From: an uncultured Verrucomicrobiota bacterium
Lineage (GTDB): Bacteria; Verrucomicrobiota; Verrucomicrobiia; Chthoniobacterales; SZAS-18
Direction: 5' to 3'
Length of the DNA stretch: 9,093 nt
Assembly (NCBI GenBank): GCA_937873255.1
Contig: CALMVM010000528.1
Coordinates: 1 to 9,093 of the forward strand
Part shown: in pieces, positions 6,427-9,093 of the stretch
Numbering within the stretch: the first letter of the stretch is position 1
How the letters are laid out: each line of letters opens with the position of its first letter
Program-made: the position numbers and the translations under genes
Notes under the pieces: model-generated
The model's input: only the letters and a program-made list of their open reading frames with translations
Told to the model about the DNA's origin: nothing
Databases searched by the model: none

Positions 6427-7107
6427 ATGCGAATTAGATCGATCACTTGCTGGCTGGTGCTGTTTGTCGGCTTGGGATGTTCTGCGCGTGGGCAGGAGAT
6501 TGGGGACGCCGGGTCGTTTGTCCCGGATTACTTCATGGCTGGCCTGAGTACCGGCATCGTGGTGCCGACCCGGCTGCCGTGCTGTTACGTTGGCTTCCGC
6601 AGCAGTGGCGAGCAGCGCCAGGCGGAGATGTTTTTCTTCATGGCCCAGATTTGGGTAAAGGACAAACATCCTGATGAACCGTTGACGCACTACCGGACCC
6701 CGGGCGCGGAGCAGTTCAGAATCGAAAATTGGCCTCTGGCGCTCGCCTTGAGGCACTTCTTCATGGATCCGCAGGACGCGCGTCAAGCCGACCCGACCGC
6801 CCCGCCGACGTTCAACATCCGCGAGATCGTCATCGCCGAACCCGCGCAGAAGTTGTCCTTCCTCGCGGGCTTCTACGCACAGTGCCACCGCAAGGATGGA
6901 GATGTTTTCAACGTTCCAGCGTCGTACGCCGTCCGGGATGTAATCACTCTTTTCTTGCTGGAAGGATGTGAGGTTTCAGATGTGACGCAGGATCATGCCG
7001 TTCCGTCCACGATGACCTTCAAAGTGAAACCGACGAAGGAAGCAGCCCGGGTTTTCGCGCTGGTGGACGGATGGCAACCGCCGACAGCCGAGTGGAAGAC
7101 CAAGTGA
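6427..7107 (+). CDS. Secreted protein of unknown function
   Basis: A protein of 226 residues that I do not recognise. The N-terminus MRIRSITCWLVLFVGLGCSARGQE is a signal peptide: two Arg, a hydrophobic core at 8-17, then either type I cleavage after about residue 22 or lipid attachment at Cys18. The preceding VGLG is a poor lipobox, so type I is more likely. The mature protein has paired cysteines (Cys52-Cys53) and Cys153 and Cys181, no membrane helix and no catalytic motif I can name. AEMFFFMAQIWVKDK (66-80) and LSFLAGFYAQCHRKDGD (143-159) look like buried strands or helices. ATG 6427 was chosen because the signal peptide starts there; an in-frame ATG at 6391 lies inside the aspartate kinase gene. 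It follows that gene by 4 nt, so they are probably co-transcribed. Codon use is less GC-extreme than in its neighbours, hinting at lower expression or later arrival. Confidence 0.75.
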   Translation: MRIRSITCWLVLFVGLGCSARGQEIGDAGSFVPDYFMAGLSTGIVVPTRLPCCYVGFRSSGEQRQAEMFFFMAQIWVKDKHPDEPLTHYRTPGAEQFRIENWPLALALRHFFMDPQDARQADPTAPPTFNIREIVIAEPAQKLSFLAGFYAQCHRKDGDVFNVPASYAVRDVITLFLLEGCEVSDVTQDHAVPSTMTFKVKPTKEAARVFALVDGWQPPTAEWKTK

Positions 7108-7118
7108 CGCGTCCGTGC

Positions 7119-7685
7119 ATGGATTCACCCATCCATGATGCGAAAACCGCTTTGCGCGCGGACATGAGACGGCGACTGGCTGGTGCGCCGCCTGCCGAGC
7201 GCGCCGAGTGCAGCCGGCGCATCGTGCGGCAGATCGTGGAAACGCGCGCGTGGCGCGAGGCGTTGCGGGTGTTACTGTTCGCGCCGCTGCCGGTCGAGCC
7301 GGACCTCGATCTCCTGTGGGAGAATGGCATGCTGACCGGAAAGCAGATCGCTTATCCGCGCGTGGAGGGAGTAACGATGAGGCTGTACCACATCAATGGG
7401 TTGGACGAACTGGAGTCAACGCGTTGGGGCCTGCGCGAACCGCCGCTGCGCGCGGAGCGGGAGGCGGTGGTGGACGATTTCGGGATCGTGTTGGTGCCGG
7501 GGCTGGCGTTCGATGCGGCGGGTGGAAGGCTCGGGCGCGGCGGGGGATTTTACGACCGGTTGCTGGCGGAACGCGACCCGGCAAAGACGCGACTAATCGG
7601 AGTCGGGTTCGCGTTCCAACTCGTCGAGGGAACGCTGCCGATGGCCGCACACGACGTGCGGCTGGACGAAATCGTCACTGGATAG
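7119..7685 (+). CDS. 5-formyltetrahydrofolate cyclo-ligase
   Basis: Converts 5-formyltetrahydrofolate to 5,10-methenyltetrahydrofolate using ATP, returning a stored or inhibitory folate to the one-carbon pool in the cytoplasm (the enzyme also called MTHFS; genes ygfA or fau). It has 188 residues, within the family range. Seen: AKTALRADMRRRLAGAPPAER (8-28, N-terminal basic helix with ATP-binding Lys/Arg), VLLFAPLPVEPDL (51-63), IAYPRVEG (77-84), WGLREP (103-108), IVLVPGLAFDAAGGRLGRGGGFYDRLL (123-149, the family hallmark with the phosphate-binding Gly-rich loop) and HDVRLDEIVT at the end. ATG 7119, 11 nt after the upstream stop, was chosen because similarity starts just after it. An in-frame ATG at 7071 would overlap the previous gene. 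It converges with the Lrp gene, leaving 15 nt between stop codons and no clear terminator. Confidence 0.93.
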   Translation: MDSPIHDAKTALRADMRRRLAGAPPAERAECSRRIVRQIVETRAWREALRVLLFAPLPVEPDLDLLWENGMLTGKQIAYPRVEGVTMRLYHINGLDELESTRWGLREPPLRAEREAVVDDFGIVLVPGLAFDAAGGRLGRGGGFYDRLLAERDPAKTRLIGVGFAFQLVEGTLPMAAHDVRLDEIVTG

Positions 7686-7700
7686 GAAACGGCCCCGCCG

Positions 7701-8180
7701 CTACGGCGACACCGGCAGTCGCGCGGGAGCCTCGCTGCGCGCGAGGATCACGCCGTTTTCCTTGTACGCCTTGAGCCGGAAATGGGTCGCCGTCGAAACC
7801 ACGCCTTCCAGCGAACTCAGCCGCTCGCTCACGAACCCGGCTACCTCGCGCAGATTTCTCCCTTCGACGACCACCAGCAGATCGTAGCCGCCGCTCATCA
7901 GGTAACAGCTTTGCACCTGGCTGAATTGCGCGATGCGGTTCGCCAGCCGGTCGAAGCCGCCCTCGCGCTCCGGCGTCATCTTCACCTCGATCACGGCCGT
8001 CACGAATTGGTCGCCGACCTTCTCCGTGTCGATCACCGTCGAATATCCGAGGATCACGCCGCCTGCCTCGTAATCGGCGATCCGGCGGTTGACCTCCTCC
8101 ACCGGGAGATTCAACTGCGCGGCGAGATCGTCGCGCGACGCCATCGCGTCGTGTTGCAGGAGATGCAGGAGCGGGTCCAC
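7701..8180 (-). CDS. Lrp/AsnC family transcriptional regulator
   Basis: A protein of 159 residues, the usual length for Lrp/AsnC regulators, which bind DNA as dimers to octamers and often sense amino acids. An N-terminal winged helix-turn-helix (about 1-50: LLHLLQHDAMASRDDLAAQL then LPVEEVNRRIADYEAGGVI) is followed by a linker strand LGYSTVIDTEKVGD. The RAM/ligand-binding domain (about 58-140) has FVTAVIEVKM, SCYLMSGGYDLLVVVEG (91-107, with the effector-contact Gly-Tyr-Asp) and VVSTATHFRLKAYKENG (127-143). GTG 8180 was chosen because it gives VDPLLHLLQ, the normal Lrp N-terminus, and lies 11 nt after the phosphofructokinase stop. TTG 8207 would overlap that gene. The first internal ATG is too late, inside the helix-turn-helix. 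Transcription probably runs through from phosphofructokinase. Target genes and ligand are not evident. Confidence 0.93.
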   Translation of the reverse strand: MDPLLHLLQHDAMASRDDLAAQLNLPVEEVNRRIADYEAGGVILGYSTVIDTEKVGDQFVTAVIEVKMTPEREGGFDRLANRIAQFSQVQSCYLMSGGYDLLVVVEGRNLREVAGFVSERLSSLEGVVSTATHFRLKAYKENGVILARSEAPARLPVSP

Positions 8181-8191
8181 GGGCCGCGATA

Positions 8192-9093
8192 TTAATCTCC
8201 GAAACAAACGTCCACCGCGCGGGCGGTTTGCACCATCTGGTGCGCCGGACTGACGAGACGCAATTTGTGCACCGCGTCGGCAATCGGCACGCCCGTCACC
8301 TGATAGTTCTGATAGGAAACCATCGTGCCGAAACGTCCCTCCTGGATCAATTGCACCGCCATGACCCCGAAGCGGGTTCCTAATATCCGATCTAACGTCG
8401 TCGGCGTGCCGCCGCGCTGGAGATGGCCGAGCACGCAGGTGCGCGTTTCCTTGCCGGTGCGCTTGGCGATTTCATTGGAAACCTGCTCGCCGATGCCGCC
8501 GAGCTTGTACTCGCCCTCCACCGCCGCCGTGCGCACGACCTCCTGGCCGCCGAACGGCTTCGCGCCCTCGGCCACCACGACGAGGCTGCTCATGTAGCCG
8601 TCCTCGTCGCGCTTGCGCAGGTAGTCGGCCAGCTTGTCGTACGTGAACGGGATTTCGGGAATGAGGATGGCGTTCGCGCCGCCGGCCAATCCGCCGTAAA
8701 GCGCGATCCAGCCCGCGTGCCGTCCCATCACTTCGAGCACCATGACCCGTTTGTGGGAGATGCCCGTGGTTTGCAACCGGTCGAGCGCGTCGGCCACGCA
8801 CGCCACCGCCGAATCGAAGCCGAAGGTCATCGCCGTCGCCTCCAGGTCGTTGTCGATGGTCTTGGGCACGCCGATGATCGGGAAACCCGCCTCGAAAAGC
8901 TGGAGCCCCGTCGTCAGCGAACCGTCGCCGCCGACGAGGATCAGGCCGTCGACGCGCAGTCGGGCGAGGAGTTCGCGGGCGTTGTCCACGGTCTCGGGAG
9001 CGACGCCGATCTTGTCGCCCGCGCCGATCTTGCTGATGAAATGGCCCTTGTTGGTCGTGCCCAGGATCGTGCCGCCCTGCGGCATGATGAGCG
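8192..9093 (-). CDS. pfkA: 6-phosphofructokinase (5' end off window)
   Basis: Phosphorylates fructose 6-phosphate to fructose 1,6-bisphosphate, the committed step of glycolysis. The frame is open through the right edge; 299 residues are present and only a short N-terminal part with the first nucleotide-binding glycines is missing. Counting from Met at 9085, motifs are GGTILGTTNKG (4-14), LILVGGDGSLTTG (48-60), GVPKTIDND (72-80, catalytic Asp), VMVLEVMGRHAGWIALYGGL (114-133), VVAEGAKP (170-177) and LGHLQRGGTPTTLDRILGTRFG (219-240). At the two positions used to tell phosphoryl donors apart (E. coli 104 and 124) it has Gly and Lys. Gly104 favours ATP, since pyrophosphate enzymes usually carry Asp there. 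Lys124 is seen in both pyrophosphate enzymes and the group III/X ATP branches. So ATP use is likely but unproven. An Lrp-type regulator gene follows 11 nt after its TAA stop. Confidence 0.95.
   Translation of the reverse strand, partial: LIMPQGGTILGTTNKGHFISKIGAGDKIGVAPETVDNARELLARLRVDGLILVGGDGSLTTGLQLFEAGFPIIGVPKTIDNDLEATAMTFGFDSAVACVADALDRLQTTGISHKRVMVLEVMGRHAGWIALYGGLAGGANAILIPEIPFTYDKLADYLRKRDEDGYMSSLVVVAEGAKPFGGQEVVRTAAVEGEYKLGGIGEQVSNEIAKRTGKETRTCVLGHLQRGGTPTTLDRILGTRFGVMAVQLIQEGRFGTMVSYQNYQVTGVPIADAVHKLRLVSPAHQMVQTARAVDVCFGD

Noticed and set aside
4554..6446. 630-codon minus-strand open frame antisense to aspartate kinase
   Set aside because: Composition is His/Asp/Arg-rich, typical of the antisense of GC-rich genes, with no domain motif; the plus strand holds an intact aspartate kinase.
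7686..7700. Bidirectional terminator between the convergent 5-FCL and Lrp genes
   Set aside because: Only a short CGCCG-cta-CGGCG palindrome at the junction, overlapping the Lrp 3' end and lacking T-tracts on either side.

Overview
The window is GC-rich bacterial chromosome with mostly housekeeping content. The best guess for the organism is a member of Verrucomicrobiota, possibly Opitutae. This rests on the form of the HisRS N-terminus (MIQTLPGFRDFYP), a YebC homologue with a divergent N-terminus, a DUF4112 protein, a pseudopilin-like protein and an almost complete lack of Shine-Dalgarno motifs. It is an impression from remembered family resemblance, not a computed placement. No phage, transposase, CRISPR array, rRNA or tRNA was seen.

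Layout. Left end, minus strand: the 5' 287 codons of hisS (histidyl-tRNA synthetase, C-terminal part off the left edge), preceded at 940-1368 by a small membrane-anchored GspG-like pseudopilin protein. Divergent from these, on the plus strand: a DUF4112 membrane protein (1461-2075) and a DUF7002-type protein (2091-2711) with motifs resembling DarT-like ADP-ribosyltransferases. An unusual intergenic element follows at 2706-2864: heptad repeats GGATGAA on the left and TTCATCC on the right form a long inverted repeat around a loop of about 92 nt, ending just before yebC.

Middle, plus strand: yebC/TACO1 (2874-3605), a secreted SGNH hydrolase (3610-4524) and a broken signal-peptide gene (4529-5048) are spaced 4 nt apart, like an operon. 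The third gene can only be read by changing frame twice, so it is a pseudogene or holds two indel errors. A new unit then starts: aspartate kinase (5193-6422), a secreted protein of unknown function 4 nt downstream (6427-7107) and 5-formyltetrahydrofolate cyclo-ligase (7119-7685).

Right end, minus strand, convergent: an Lrp/AsnC-family regulator (7701-8180) follows 11 nt behind a 6-phosphofructokinase gene (8192-9093) whose 5' end is off the right edge.

The genes do not form one pathway. They cover translation (HisRS, YebC), amino-acid, one-carbon and glycolytic metabolism (aspartate kinase, 5-FCL, PFK), envelope functions (SGNH hydrolase, secreted orphan, pseudopilin-like, DUF4112) and regulation (Lrp). 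I see no convincing new multi-gene system. The most interesting items are the heptad inverted-repeat element, the ART-like DUF7002 protein, the doubly frameshifted gene and the pseudopilin-like protein without a prepilin motif.
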